This document shows positions 44,637 to 53,140 of a DNA stretch of 64,000 bases, piece by piece. The DNA comes from Thomasclavelia saccharogumia DSM 17460 (GTDB taxonomy: Bacteria > Bacillota_I > Bacilli_A > Erysipelotrichales > Coprobacillaceae), in the NCBI RefSeq assembly GCF_000686665.1, contig NZ_JMLH01000006.1, forward strand, positions 1 to 64,000. The letters are read 5' to 3'. The notes beneath the pieces are model-generated. The model was not told the DNA's origin. It made no database searches and worked only from the letters and a program-made list of their open reading frames with translations. The first letter of the stretch is position 1. Each line of letters opens with the position of its first letter. Position numbers and translations under genes: made by a program.

Positions 44637-45236
44637 ATGTTATTTCATGGATTTTATAATCATGGTCATATCGGTGATATAATGTTAGCTAGATGTAATG
44701 AAGGTAAGACATTCAGTTATGATAAATATGATGACCTAGTTGTTTTGAAAGATAAAAAGGATAAAGTTATTGGTTATAATTTATTAAATGCCAGTAAATA
44801 TTTAGGAGAAATTAATGATGGATTGATCAAATTTAGTGATGCACAGATAGAGGCTTTTAATCAACTTTTAAATAAATATGAATTAGAACCAGTAGTCTTA
44901 GATAAAACTCCACGTTTTATCGTTGGAGAAATCATTTCAATGTGCGATCACCCTGATTCAGATCATTTGCATATTTGTCAGGTGGATTTAAAGGATACAA
45001 AGACACAGATCGTTTGTGGGGCTCCAAATGTTGAAGCAGGACAAAGAGTTGTTGTTGCGACAGTGGGTGCAGTCATGCCCAGCGGTTTAATAATCAAACC
45101 ATCAAAATTGCGCAAAGTAGATTCAAATGGAATGATTTGTTCTGCACGTGAGTTAGGTTTACCAAATGCTCCTCAAGTTCGTGGTATTCTTGTATTAGAC
45201 AAAGATAAGTATGATATCGGAGATTCTTTTTTCTAG
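44637..45236 (+). CDS. ytpR: tRNA-binding domain protein YtpR
   Basis: A 199-residue protein with an N-terminal unknown region and a C-terminal tRNA-binding EMAP/OB domain (from about residue 95: IVGEIISMCDHPDSDHLHICQVD, QIVCGAPNVEAGQRVVVATVGAVMPSGL, SNGMICSARELGL), the same module as in PheT. Free-standing YtpR is common in Firmicutes; role not settled. It follows AAGAGGTG. Confidence 0.92.
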   Translation: MLFHGFYNHGHIGDIMLARCNEGKTFSYDKYDDLVVLKDKKDKVIGYNLLNASKYLGEINDGLIKFSDAQIEAFNQLLNKYELEPVVLDKTPRFIVGEIISMCDHPDSDHLHICQVDLKDTKTQIVCGAPNVEAGQRVVVATVGAVMPSGLIIKPSKLRKVDSNGMICSARELGLPNAPQVRGILVLDKDKYDIGDSFF

Positions 45237-45251
45237 AAAAGGAGGGTAAGT

Positions 45252-45932
45252 ATGTTTAGAGGTTTATTTAAAAAACATGAGCAGGATGATGATATTTTTG
45301 AAGTCGATCCAGTTGTTGAACAGCGTCGAAAAGAAAAGTTTAGTACGCCATTGATTTATGATGAAGAGTTTAAAGAAGAAGTTAGCGAAGCTGAAGAAAA
45401 ACCTGTAGCTAAACCTAAAGCAAAATCAAAAACTGTTGAAACAAAACCGGTAGTTGAAGAAAAGCCTAAACCTGTTTATCAAATGAGCGAAGTCATTTCA
45501 CCAATGAATGGTATTACAAAAAGAAAAGAAGAAGAAAAAACTGTTAAAACGAAAAAAACTGTTAAACCAAAGAAGAAAAAGAATAACGACCAGTTAGTGC
45601 CGGTATTGAGTCCATATTTTGGTAATTATGAAGAAAAACCAGTTGTTGAATCAGAAGCAAAATTAACTTCAATCAATGAAGAAAAAGCGAAAAAAAAGAA
45701 ATCTAAAGAAATTGAAAAGTTACCAACAGTGGAGGAAAACTTACGAAATATAGCTAAAATAGTTGAAGAGGAAAAAGATCAGTTAAAAATTATCGAAGAA
45801 AGAACTGGGGAGTTTAAACTTGATTTTAGTACTAATGAACTTGAAAAACAAAATTCTTTAATTGATGAAATTGATGATGATATGTCTTTAGATGAATTGA
45901 TGAGTTTGTATGAAAAAAAATTTAAGGATTAA
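45252..45932 (+). CDS. Lys/Glu-rich disordered protein of unknown function
   Basis: A 226-residue, highly charged protein with no hydrophobic core through most of its length: repeated K/E/P/V segments (PVAKPKAKSKTVETKPVVEEKPKP; VKTKKTVKPKKKKNN) between a short ordered N-terminus (MFRGLFKKHEQDDDIFEVDPV) and a helical C-terminus (SLIDEIDDDMSLDELMSLYEKKF). No family recognised. It follows AAGGAGGGTAAG and sits 2 nt before acpS. A scaffold or linker role is only a guess. Confidence 0.8.
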   Translation: MFRGLFKKHEQDDDIFEVDPVVEQRRKEKFSTPLIYDEEFKEEVSEAEEKPVAKPKAKSKTVETKPVVEEKPKPVYQMSEVISPMNGITKRKEEEKTVKTKKTVKPKKKKNNDQLVPVLSPYFGNYEEKPVVESEAKLTSINEEKAKKKKSKEIEKLPTVEENLRNIAKIVEEEKDQLKIIEERTGEFKLDFSTNELEKQNSLIDEIDDDMSLDELMSLYEKKFKD

Positions 45933-45934
45933 AA

Positions 45935-46258
45935 ATGATTAAGGGTATTGGTTGCGATATTGTTGATTTAAATCGGATAAATGATAAATTGGCTAATAAG
46001 ATTTTAACTGCAAAAGAACTAAAAATATATGAAAATAAAAAAACATCTAAGCAAAAGCGTGAGTTTTTAGGAGGACGTTTTGCTGGAAAAGAAGCATTTT
46101 TTAAAGCTGTAGGAATTGATCAGGGTTTGGATACTTTTTGTGACATTGAGATATTAAATGATGCTAAAGGGAAGCCATATCTTAATTATCCCAATTCTTT
46201 TATTTCGATTGCTCATGAAAATGATTATGCCATCGCTTATGTAGTTGTAGAAGCTTGA
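45935..46258 (+). CDS. acpS: Holo-[acyl-carrier-protein] synthase
   Basis: Transfers phosphopantetheine from CoA to ACP. The 107-residue product has the two AcpS motifs GIGCDIVDLNRI and GRFAGKEAFFKAVG. It is the last gene of the operon beginning with the lipoprotein. Slightly shorter than the family average, with the C-terminal SIAHENDYAIAYVV strand intact. Confidence 0.94.
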   Translation: MIKGIGCDIVDLNRINDKLANKILTAKELKIYENKKTSKQKREFLGGRFAGKEAFFKAVGIDQGLDTFCDIEILNDAKGKPYLNYPNSFISIAHENDYAIAYVVVEA

Positions 46259-46281
46259 TTATTATTGATATATACTTATGT

Positions 46282-46312
46282 AAATAACCTGAATACAGGT
46301 TATTTTTATTTA
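46282..46312 (+). terminator. Terminator of acpS operon
   Basis: AAATAACCTG (46282-46291), loop AATA, CAGGTTATTT (46296-46305), then T-rich. Confidence 0.8.
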
Positions 46313-47441
46313 TATACCAAATTTTTTATGTTATTTTTAGGAACTATACTTTTTTTGTTGCTAAAAAAAAGAATGTGTGGATTTTGTTTTGGGGTATATA
46401 GTTAATATATAAATAGTGTTGATGGTTTAAAAAATTTAATTCTATACGGGGAGCTTATGTATGAAGATGTGTATTTTTTTGAAAATAATACTACAATGGA
46501 ATAAATGAAGATGCTGGTTCTTCATTTTAATTATTAGTATTTCTGTCAAAAAAAGTGCATATTCTAAAAGTTTAGATTTAAAAAGCAAATTTTTAATTTT
46601 AAATGAAAGATGATTTTTAATAGTGTAATTATTTATGAGATTAATTTAAAATTGATAAATAATGATTAAACTTAATGATAGTAATAGATCCTTGTTGTTT
46701 TGCAACCTCAATTAGTGGAATTGTTACTTTTTTGTATGAAAAAGATTTTTAGTGAATCAATCAAAATAGCAGGAAAATGTAAATGGGATAATAATTATAT
46801 AAAATATAGAAATTATAATAAATTAACTTTTTGACACTGATTCTTTGTAAAGGTCTAATTATATTGAAGAATAATTGACAGGTATTATAGTTCTTTGAAA
46901 AGTGAATGAAAATGTATACTGAAAACAAGTTTAGTAGTTTTTATTTAATAAAATCACTATTGTACTAAATAAAAATGTTTTCGGTTAAAAGTTACTCAAG
47001 TAACTCTCTTATACAAGTATTAGATAGAATATTTATTGAAAGTAAGATAATGTAGTTTTTATTTTTGATAGAATTTTTAGAGTGCCATATTTAAGTTATT
47101 ATGCATAAAAAATATATTAAAATAAGAGAGCTAGTTTTAGGAGGTGACTCTTTTTGTTATCCACACTATTGATTAAGTTTTAATTATTAATTAACTGTTT
47201 TCTTTTATTTCTGTTAATAGAATACTAATGTATTTTTATTTATAGAATATTGCTAAAAGATTAGTTGTTTTTTATTTTGGGTAAAAGAGGAAATATGTAT
47301 ATTTTTATTAAGAGGCAATAACCAGCAAGATATCAAGAATTGATGAAAATTTGAATTATTGATTTTTTTATTGCTATTAAAACGAACAATAGAAACAAAT
47401 CATATACATCACTTTTATAATGTAATTAAAATTTAGAGAAA
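46313..47441. other. Gene-poor AT-rich region
   Basis: No credible gene. It contains a hairpin AAATGAAGA/TCTTCATTT (46503-46527), an imperfect inverted repeat around GAAAACA...TGTTTTC (46919-46983), the near-palindrome AGTTACTCAAGTAACT (46990-47005), and an isolated perfect ribosome site AGGAGGTGA (47139-47147) followed by a 9-codon TTG frame. Confidence 0.5.
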
Positions 47442-47447
47442 GGGAAA

Positions 47448-47464
47448 GGTATACAAAATATACC
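47448..47464 (+). promoter_or_regulatory. Hairpin just upstream of surface phosphoesterase start
   Basis: GGTATA (47448-47453), CAAAA, TATACC (47459-47464), lying between GGGAAAGG and ATG 47478. The usual ribosome-site position holds no Shine-Dalgarno, so the hairpin may shape initiation. Confidence 0.35.
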
Positions 47465-47477
47465 AAAAGTATAATTT

Positions 47478-50400
47478 ATGAAACATAATAGGTTTAGATT
47501 TCTTACATCTATTGCTCTAGTCTTCATGCTTTGCGTAAGTACTGTTATGCCGGTATTTGCTGATACACCAATAACAAAAGTCTTTGCAGCTTCAGATTAT
47601 CAGGCAAAAACCGGTGATGCTGAAGGTGAAGAAATACTTGGCGCTATCATCGATGCTATGATAAATGATGGTCATACAAGCGTAGATGGGGCTTTATATG
47701 CCGGAGATTATGACTACAATATGCCTAGTGATACATCACATGGTATAATTTCTATCAAGAATGTATTTAATTCAAAATGGCCATCACTCAGTGAGGATAA
47801 TATGGTATTTGTTCAGGGAAATCATGATCCTGCCAGCACTCCAGGAATTACTCCAAGTGGTGCTAACGATACTGAGGATTATGGGGTGTTTGTTATCAAC
47901 GAAGGTGATTATATGTGGTATAATAGTGATCGTGGAACGATTGAAAAAACTGCTAATAATCTAGAAAATTATCTTGGTGATAAGCTTATAGAAGGTTATA
48001 GTAAGCCAATCTTTGTAGTATCACATTTGCCATTGCATTATAGTATGCGTACTCGTAATGACGGTGATACTCAATATGCCAATTTATTGTTTGATGTACT
48101 TAACGAAGCAGGTGCTAATGGTTTAAATATTATTTTCTTGTTTGGTCATGATCATTCAAATGGTTGGGATGATTATCTTGGTGGTTCTTGTATATATCTT
48201 GCTAAAGGTGATAGTATTAATATTGCTCAATCAAGTCGTACAGAATTCAAAGCAGAAACTTTAAACTTTACTTATATGAATCCTGGATACACAGGTTATT
48301 ATAATCAAGTTAATAGTGGGGTTGAAGCTACACTTACTTCTACAGTATTTACAATTTATGAAAATCGTGTAGAGATAAATCGTTATAGTGCAAATGGTAC
48401 ATATAATCTTAAAAGCGAAGGAGTACGAAACGCTTATAAGAATGAAAGTGGTTATGATGTAGATACCCGAGTTGTTACCGGTCCTGGAAATCTTGAACTT
48501 AATACAGTTAAAGCCATGTCAGCTGTTAAGATTGTAAATGAGGGGAAAAATATTATCCCAGTTGGCGGAGCAGCTGCATTAACAGCAGAAATTTCTAATA
48601 TAACTGATCCAATATTTGATTGGTCAAGCAGTAATTCTGATATTTTATCAGTTGAAGGCAATGGTGATAATGCAGTAGTTTATGCTGTTGGAGAAGGAAG
48701 TGCAACAATTAATTTAACTGTAACAGATGGAAATGATTCTACTACTACATCAACGTCGTATAGTGCAACTGCTATTGATACAGCTAATAGCAATGTTTAT
48801 GAATTGGTAAATAAAGTTGATCAAATTGAAAGTGGTAATAAATATTTTATGATCTTTACAGATAGTAGAGATACATTACCTAAATACAGTGCTGTAACTC
48901 ATGAAGTAATGACAAATGGGGGAAGAACTGGGCTTGTTCCAAAAGATATTGGATTAACTAGTGATGTTGCACATTTAACTGGTGATTATAGTAGCTATGA
49001 ATGGACATTTACAGGATCAAATGGCAGCTATGTTATAAGTTGTGATAGTGGTGTTTTAAGTATTGGCAATAGTAATGTTAATTTAAATGGTTCTGCTGAT
49101 CATATAATTAAAATTACAGATGGTTTAACAGGATTATATTTTACAGACAGTACTACTAATTATCAGTTAAGCGATTCTAGTAAAGGGATGTTTAGTGGAT
49201 ATTCAAATGGTGAAGGTAAACAATTCTCTCTTTACAGAAATATTGATATCGTCGAAGCACCTGGGGAACCACAAAATCTTTCTGTCGTTTCTGGTAATCA
49301 AACTGTGACTTTATCATGGGATGTGCCTAAAACTAATGGAGGTAATGCTATTACAGGTTACCAAGTATCATGTGATGGTTTAACTTGGGTAGATACAGTT
49401 GATAACAGTTATACTTTTACAAATTTAACTAATAATACAGCATATACTTTCTATGTCCGGGCAGTTAATAGTAAAGGTGCTGGTATTACGGCTAATATTA
49501 TAGGAACACCTGTTGCTAAAGATCCTGAACCTGGAGAAATAGTAAACAAATTAGCTTTATCAATAGCTGTTGAAATGGCAAATAATGTAACTGATGAACA
49601 GTTAGCTAATGTTGTCCCAGCTGTCGTTAATGAATTTAAAGCCGCCCTACAAGAGGCAACAGTAATTTTAGCTGATGATAGTGCTAGTCAGGAAGTAGTA
49701 GATGCTTCATTTGCTCGTTTATCAGTTGCTATGCATATGTTAGAATTTGTAAAAGGTGATAAGAGTGCTTTAGAAGCCTTGATCAATGAAGCAAATAGTT
49801 ATGCAGAAGAAGACTACACACCAGCTTCATGGACAGTATTCAAAGAAGCCTTAGATGTTGCTAGTGTTGTCATGAATGATGAAAATGCATTAGAATATGA
49901 AGTAGTAGAAGCCTTAAATAACTTAAAAGATGCCATGACAAACTTAGTGATCAAAGTAGATAAAACAAGATTACAAGAAGCATATGACATGGTAAATGGC
50001 TTAGATAAGAGTCTATATACAGAAGGAAGTGTTGCCAACTTAGCTAAACCAATGGCAAATGCTAAAGCGGTATTAGATGATGCAGATGCAACACAAGAAG
50101 CAGTAGATAATGCATATGAAGCATTGATAAGAGCATACTTAGACTTAAGATTAATTCCAAACAAGGATTTATTACAAGGATTGATCAATAAAGCTGAAAC
50201 ATTAAATGTTACAAATTACAGTGCTAAGACATGGTCAGTGATGATGGAAGCATTAGATGAAGCCAAAGCAGTATTAAACGATCCAGAAGCAACACAGGAA
50301 CAGGTAGATAATGCTAAAGATGTTTTAACAAAAGCGATGGCTGGATTAGAAGTAAATGAAGCAAGTAATCCAGTAAAAGCCGGTGATACAACAGCAAGTG

Positions 50401-50498
50401 TAGCTACTGGTGATGATAGTTTAATTGGTTTATTTGCGGGAGTAGGATTGTTAAGCATGGCTACAGTTTTAACAAATCGTAAAAGAAAAGAGAACTAG
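47478..50498 (+). CDS. Cell-surface metallophosphoesterase with Big, Fn3 and FIVAR-type repeats
   Basis: A 1006-residue exported protein. Signal peptide 1-28 (ALVFMLCVSTVMPVFA). Residues 30-310 are a calcineurin-like phosphoesterase (LYAGDYDY, FVQGNHDP, VVSHLPLHYS, FLFGHDHSN). A bacterial Ig-like domain (about 345-430) and an unassigned domain follow, then fibronectin type III (about 592-680) and four FIVAR-like helical repeats (about 690-970). The C-terminus has a sorting-type tail: SVATGD, a hydrophobic span, and NRKRKEN. The pentapeptide is not LPxTG, so a variant sortase is implied. It probably binds or degrades host or bacterial phosphoesters. Confidence 0.85.
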   Translation: MKHNRFRFLTSIALVFMLCVSTVMPVFADTPITKVFAASDYQAKTGDAEGEEILGAIIDAMINDGHTSVDGALYAGDYDYNMPSDTSHGIISIKNVFNSKWPSLSEDNMVFVQGNHDPASTPGITPSGANDTEDYGVFVINEGDYMWYNSDRGTIEKTANNLENYLGDKLIEGYSKPIFVVSHLPLHYSMRTRNDGDTQYANLLFDVLNEAGANGLNIIFLFGHDHSNGWDDYLGGSCIYLAKGDSINIAQSSRTEFKAETLNFTYMNPGYTGYYNQVNSGVEATLTSTVFTIYENRVEINRYSANGTYNLKSEGVRNAYKNESGYDVDTRVVTGPGNLELNTVKAMSAVKIVNEGKNIIPVGGAAALTAEISNITDPIFDWSSSNSDILSVEGNGDNAVVYAVGEGSATINLTVTDGNDSTTTSTSYSATAIDTANSNVYELVNKVDQIESGNKYFMIFTDSRDTLPKYSAVTHEVMTNGGRTGLVPKDIGLTSDVAHLTGDYSSYEWTFTGSNGSYVISCDSGVLSIGNSNVNLNGSADHIIKITDGLTGLYFTDSTTNYQLSDSSKGMFSGYSNGEGKQFSLYRNIDIVEAPGEPQNLSVVSGNQTVTLSWDVPKTNGGNAITGYQVSCDGLTWVDTVDNSYTFTNLTNNTAYTFYVRAVNSKGAGITANIIGTPVAKDPEPGEIVNKLALSIAVEMANNVTDEQLANVVPAVVNEFKAALQEATVILADDSASQEVVDASFARLSVAMHMLEFVKGDKSALEALINEANSYAEEDYTPASWTVFKEALDVASVVMNDENALEYEVVEALNNLKDAMTNLVIKVDKTRLQEAYDMVNGLDKSLYTEGSVANLAKPMANAKAVLDDADATQEAVDNAYEALIRAYLDLRLIPNKDLLQGLINKAETLNVTNYSAKTWSVMMEALDEAKAVLNDPEATQEQVDNAKDVLTKAMAGLEVNEASNPVKAGDTTASVATGDDSLIGLFAGVGLLSMATVLTNRKRKEN

Positions 50499-50527
50499 GA
50501 AAAAGTTTTTAATGAAAAGATAAAAAT

Positions 50528-50585
50528 AAAAGGAACATAAATATGAAAAGAGATTTTCAATGATTTATGTTCTTTTGTTTTTAGG
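50528..50585 (+). terminator. Terminator of surface phosphoesterase gene
   Basis: GAACATAAAT (50533-50542) pairs with ATTTATGTTC (50563-50572), with an inner TGAAAA/TTTTCA helix, followed by T-rich sequence. Confidence 0.7.
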
Positions 50586-50744
50586 ATAACTAAAGTCTTA
50601 AAATCATAATATTTTCAACTTTTTTTTGTAGACATCTTTGGACTATTTTGGGATATTAAGTAAGGATTTAGATAAATTTTAATAAAAAATAGTCATCACA
50701 GACCGATTTTAGGAATTTACTAAATTAGGTTAAAAATCATCAAC

Positions 50745-50773
50745 TTGCAAAACATGTTCTTTCCGCCTATAAT
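50745..50773 (+). promoter_or_regulatory. Promoter of short ssb
   Basis: TTGCAA (50745-50750), 17-nt spacer, TATAAT (50768-50773); the palindrome AACATGTT lies in the spacer. The stretch from 50586 to 50744 shows nothing else. Confidence 0.7.
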
Positions 50774-50796
50774 TGCTATGCAAAGGAGGGGAATAG

Positions 50797-51132
50797 ATGT
50801 TAAATCAAGTAATGTTGGTAGGTCGTCTTGTAGATATACCGGTTATGAAAACAACTAAAGGAGGTGTAAAAGTCGCAAATGCAACTCTTCAAATTGAACA
50901 AGGATTTAAAAATGGCTTAGGTGCTTATGAAAGTGATTATGTTACTGTATCACTGTGGCGCGGTATTGCTGAAATGATAATAGAAACTGCAATGCCAGGC
51001 AGTCTAGTAGCTGTAAAAGGAAGATTACATTCGCGAACGTTTGAGTGCAGTGATTCTAAAATTATTACATCAATTGAAGTTATTGCCGAGCATGTTTCTT
51101 TACTTGACAAATATTTTCGTGAAAATAAATAG
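50797..51132 (+). CDS. Short single-stranded DNA-binding protein (SsbB-like)
   Basis: A 111-residue OB-fold SSB: MLNQVMLVGRLVDIPVMKTTKGG, ATLQIEQGF, DYVTVSLWRGIAEMI, GSLVAVKGRL. It ends right after the fold (LLDKYFRENK) without the Gly/Gln linker and the acidic DDDIPF tip that recruits partners. This is the form of B. subtilis SsbB, which protects incoming DNA during transformation. ATG follows CAAAGGAGGGG. It is monocistronic with its own promoter. Confidence 0.85.
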   Translation: MLNQVMLVGRLVDIPVMKTTKGGVKVANATLQIEQGFKNGLGAYESDYVTVSLWRGIAEMIIETAMPGSLVAVKGRLHSRTFECSDSKIITSIEVIAEHVSLLDKYFRENK

Positions 51133-51135
51133 TAT

Positions 51136-51164
51136 TTGAGTTTAAGAGACTTATTTGTTATAAT
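51136..51164 (+). promoter_or_regulatory. Promoter of lepA
   Basis: TTGAGT (51136-51141), 17-nt spacer, TATAAT (51159-51164) with TGT extended -10. Confidence 0.75.
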
Positions 51165-51189
51165 ATCATAACGAAAGTGGGTGATGAAA

Positions 51190-53001
51190 ATGACTATTGA
51201 TCAAAGTAAAATAAGAAATTTTTCAATTATCGCGCATATCGATCATGGTAAAAGCACCCTGGCAGATCGTATTCTTCAAATAACTGGCGCTGTTGCTGAT
51301 AGAGAAATGAAAGCCCAGCTGCTTGATAGTATGGATCTTGAACGTGAAAGAGGAATAACAATAAAGTTAAATGCAGTCCAATTAAATTATACTGCAAAAA
51401 ATGGTGAAACATATTTATTACACTTGATAGATACTCCAGGTCATGTGGATTTTACATATGAAGTGTCACGATCATTAGCAGCATGCGAAGGTGCTATATT
51501 AGTTATTGATGCAGTACAAGGTGTTGAAGCTCAAACTTTAGCTAATGTATATCTTGCTTTGGATAATAATCTAGAGATACTTCCAGTTATAAACAAAATT
51601 GATTTGCCTAGTGCTGATCCTCAAAGAGTAATTAGGGAAGTTGAGGACGTAATCGGTTTACCAGCTGATCATGCGCCATTAATTTCTGCAAAAACAGGAT
51701 TAAATATTGATGAAGTTCTTGAAAAGGTTGTTCAAGAATTTCCAGCTCCATCAGGGAGTATCAATAATCCAACCCAGGCATTAATTTTTGATTCTTATTA
51801 TGATAGTTATCGTGGAGTAATTGTTTTTGTTAGAATCAAAGAGGGAAAAATCAAATTAGGTGACACAGTTAAGTTTTTAGCAACTAACGCTACCTATGAA
51901 GTTACAGAATTAGGGGTTAGAACCCCAAGAGAAATAAAAAAAGAAGAGCTAGTTGTTGGAGAGGTTGGCTGGTTTTGTGCATCAATTAAATCTATTCAGG
52001 ATATCCATGTTGGCGATACTGTTACAACACTAGAAAATGAATCAGATCAACAATTACCAGGTTATCGACAATTGAATCCAATGGTTTATTGCGGCCTTTA
52101 CCCAATTGATAATGCTCGTTATAAAGATTTGCGTGAAGCTTTAGAGAAAATGCGATTAAGTGATTCTTCATTAATGTTTGAACCTGAAACTTCACAAGCA
52201 CTTGGCTTTGGTTTTAGATGTGGATTTTTGGGATTGTTACATATGGATGTAATTCAAGAAAGGTTAGAAAGAGAGTTTGATCTTGATTTAATAGCTACAG
52301 CGCCATCAGTTATTTATCATTGTTATTTAACTGATCGTAGTAAAGTAGTAGTGGATAATCCTGCGATGATGCCTAGTCCACAAGTTATTGATCATATTGA
52401 AGAACCATATGTAAAAGCTTCGATTATGTCACCAAGTGAATTTGTTGGTGTGATTATGGAACTTTGTCAAAATAAACGTGGTGAATATATTGATATTGAA
52501 TATATTGATGATACGCGTCGAAATATTATTTATGAAATACCATTATCAGAAATAGTTTATGATTTTTTTGATAAACTTAAATCTAGTACTAAAGGTTATG
52601 CTTCATTGGATTATGAATTGATTGGTTATCGTAGTAGTAAACTGCAAAAAATGGATATTTTATTAAATGGTGAAGTTGTAGATGCCCTTTCAACGATCGT
52701 ACATAAAGATTTTGCTTATAGTCGAGGAAAGGTTATTTGTGAAAAACTTAAAGAAATCATTCCTAAGCAAATGTTCGAAGTACCAATTCAGGCAGCTTTG
52801 CAAGGAAAAATCATCGCGAGAACTACGATCAAAGCAATGCGTAAAAACGTTCTTGCTAAATGTTATGGTGGTGATATTACCCGTAAAAAGAAATTATTAG
52901 AAAAGCAAAAAGAGGGTAAAAAAAGAATGAAAGCGGTTGGAAATGTAGAAATTCCACAAGAAGCTTTCATGGCAATATTGTCAGTCGATGATGATAAGTA
53001 G
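51190..53001 (+). CDS. lepA: Elongation factor 4 (LepA)
   Basis: Ribosomal back-translocase-type GTPase. The 603-residue product has the G domain ([28 protein letters not shown]), domain II, EF-G-like domains ([26 protein letters not shown]), and the LepA-specific C-terminal domain ([26 protein letters not shown]). ATG 51190 is chosen, 7 nt after GGGTG; earlier in-frame GTG/ATG codons overlap the ribosome site. Confidence 0.97.
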   Translation: MTIDQSKIRNFSIIAHIDHGKSTLADRILQITGAVADREMKAQLLDSMDLERERGITIKLNAVQLNYTAKNGETYLLHLIDTPGHVDFTYEVSRSLAACEGAILVIDAVQGVEAQTLANVYLALDNNLEILPVINKIDLPSADPQRVIREVEDVIGLPADHAPLISAKTGLNIDEVLEKVVQEFPAPSGSINNPTQALIFDSYYDSYRGVIVFVRIKEGKIKLGDTVKFLATNATYEVTELGVRTPREIKKEELVVGEVGWFCASIKSIQDIHVGDTVTTLENESDQQLPGYRQLNPMVYCGLYPIDNARYKDLREALEKMRLSDSSLMFEPETSQALGFGFRCGFLGLLHMDVIQERLEREFDLDLIATAPSVIYHCYLTDRSKVVVDNPAMMPSPQVIDHIEEPYVKASIMSPSEFVGVIMELCQNKRGEYIDIEYIDDTRRNIIYEIPLSEIVYDFFDKLKSSTKGYASLDYELIGYRSSKLQKMDILLNGEVVDALSTIVHKDFAYSRGKVICEKLKEIIPKQMFEVPIQAALQGKIIARTTIKAMRKNVLAKCYGGDITRKKKLLEKQKEGKKRMKAVGNVEIPQEAFMAILSVDDDK

Positions 53002-53026
53002 TACATGCCGTACTACTTATTTTTAG
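52994..53026 (+). terminator. Terminator overlapping lepA stop
   Basis: Perfect 11-bp stem ATAAGTAGTAC (52994-53004) / GTACTACTTAT (53010-53020) with loop ATGCC, then T. Confidence 0.8.
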
Positions 53027-53085
53027 TACTTATTAGAGAGTAATTTTGGGTACTTTCTTTATTTTGTGGTAAATTTCTGTTTTAA

Positions 53086-53114
53086 TTTACTTAATTAAGT
53101 AATTAGTCTATAAT
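53086..53114 (+). promoter_or_regulatory. Promoter of PBP gene
   Basis: TTTACT (53086-53091), 17-nt spacer, TATAAT (53109-53114). Confidence 0.65.
53087..53102. promoter_or_regulatory. 16-bp perfect palindrome over PBP -35 region
   Basis: TTACTTAATTAAGTAA overlaps the -35 (TTTACT, 53086-53091) of the promoter whose TATAAT is at 53109-53114, an ideal place for a repressor. Confidence 0.45.
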
Positions 53115-53140
53115 AATTAAAATGATAAGGAGGCGACAAG

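Noticed and set aside
46461-46508. 15-codon frame with a GGGGAG site followed by a hairpin
   Set aside because: The candidate promoter would start transcription after the ribosome site; no conservation evidence.
47139-47183. Perfect AGGAGGTGA followed by a 9-codon TTG frame
   Set aside because: Too short, and 295 nt from the next gene; may be a relic of a deleted gene.
50745-50773. LexA-type box in the short ssb promoter
   Set aside because: AACATGTT is palindromic, but it does not fit the GAAC-N4-GTTC consensus at full length.
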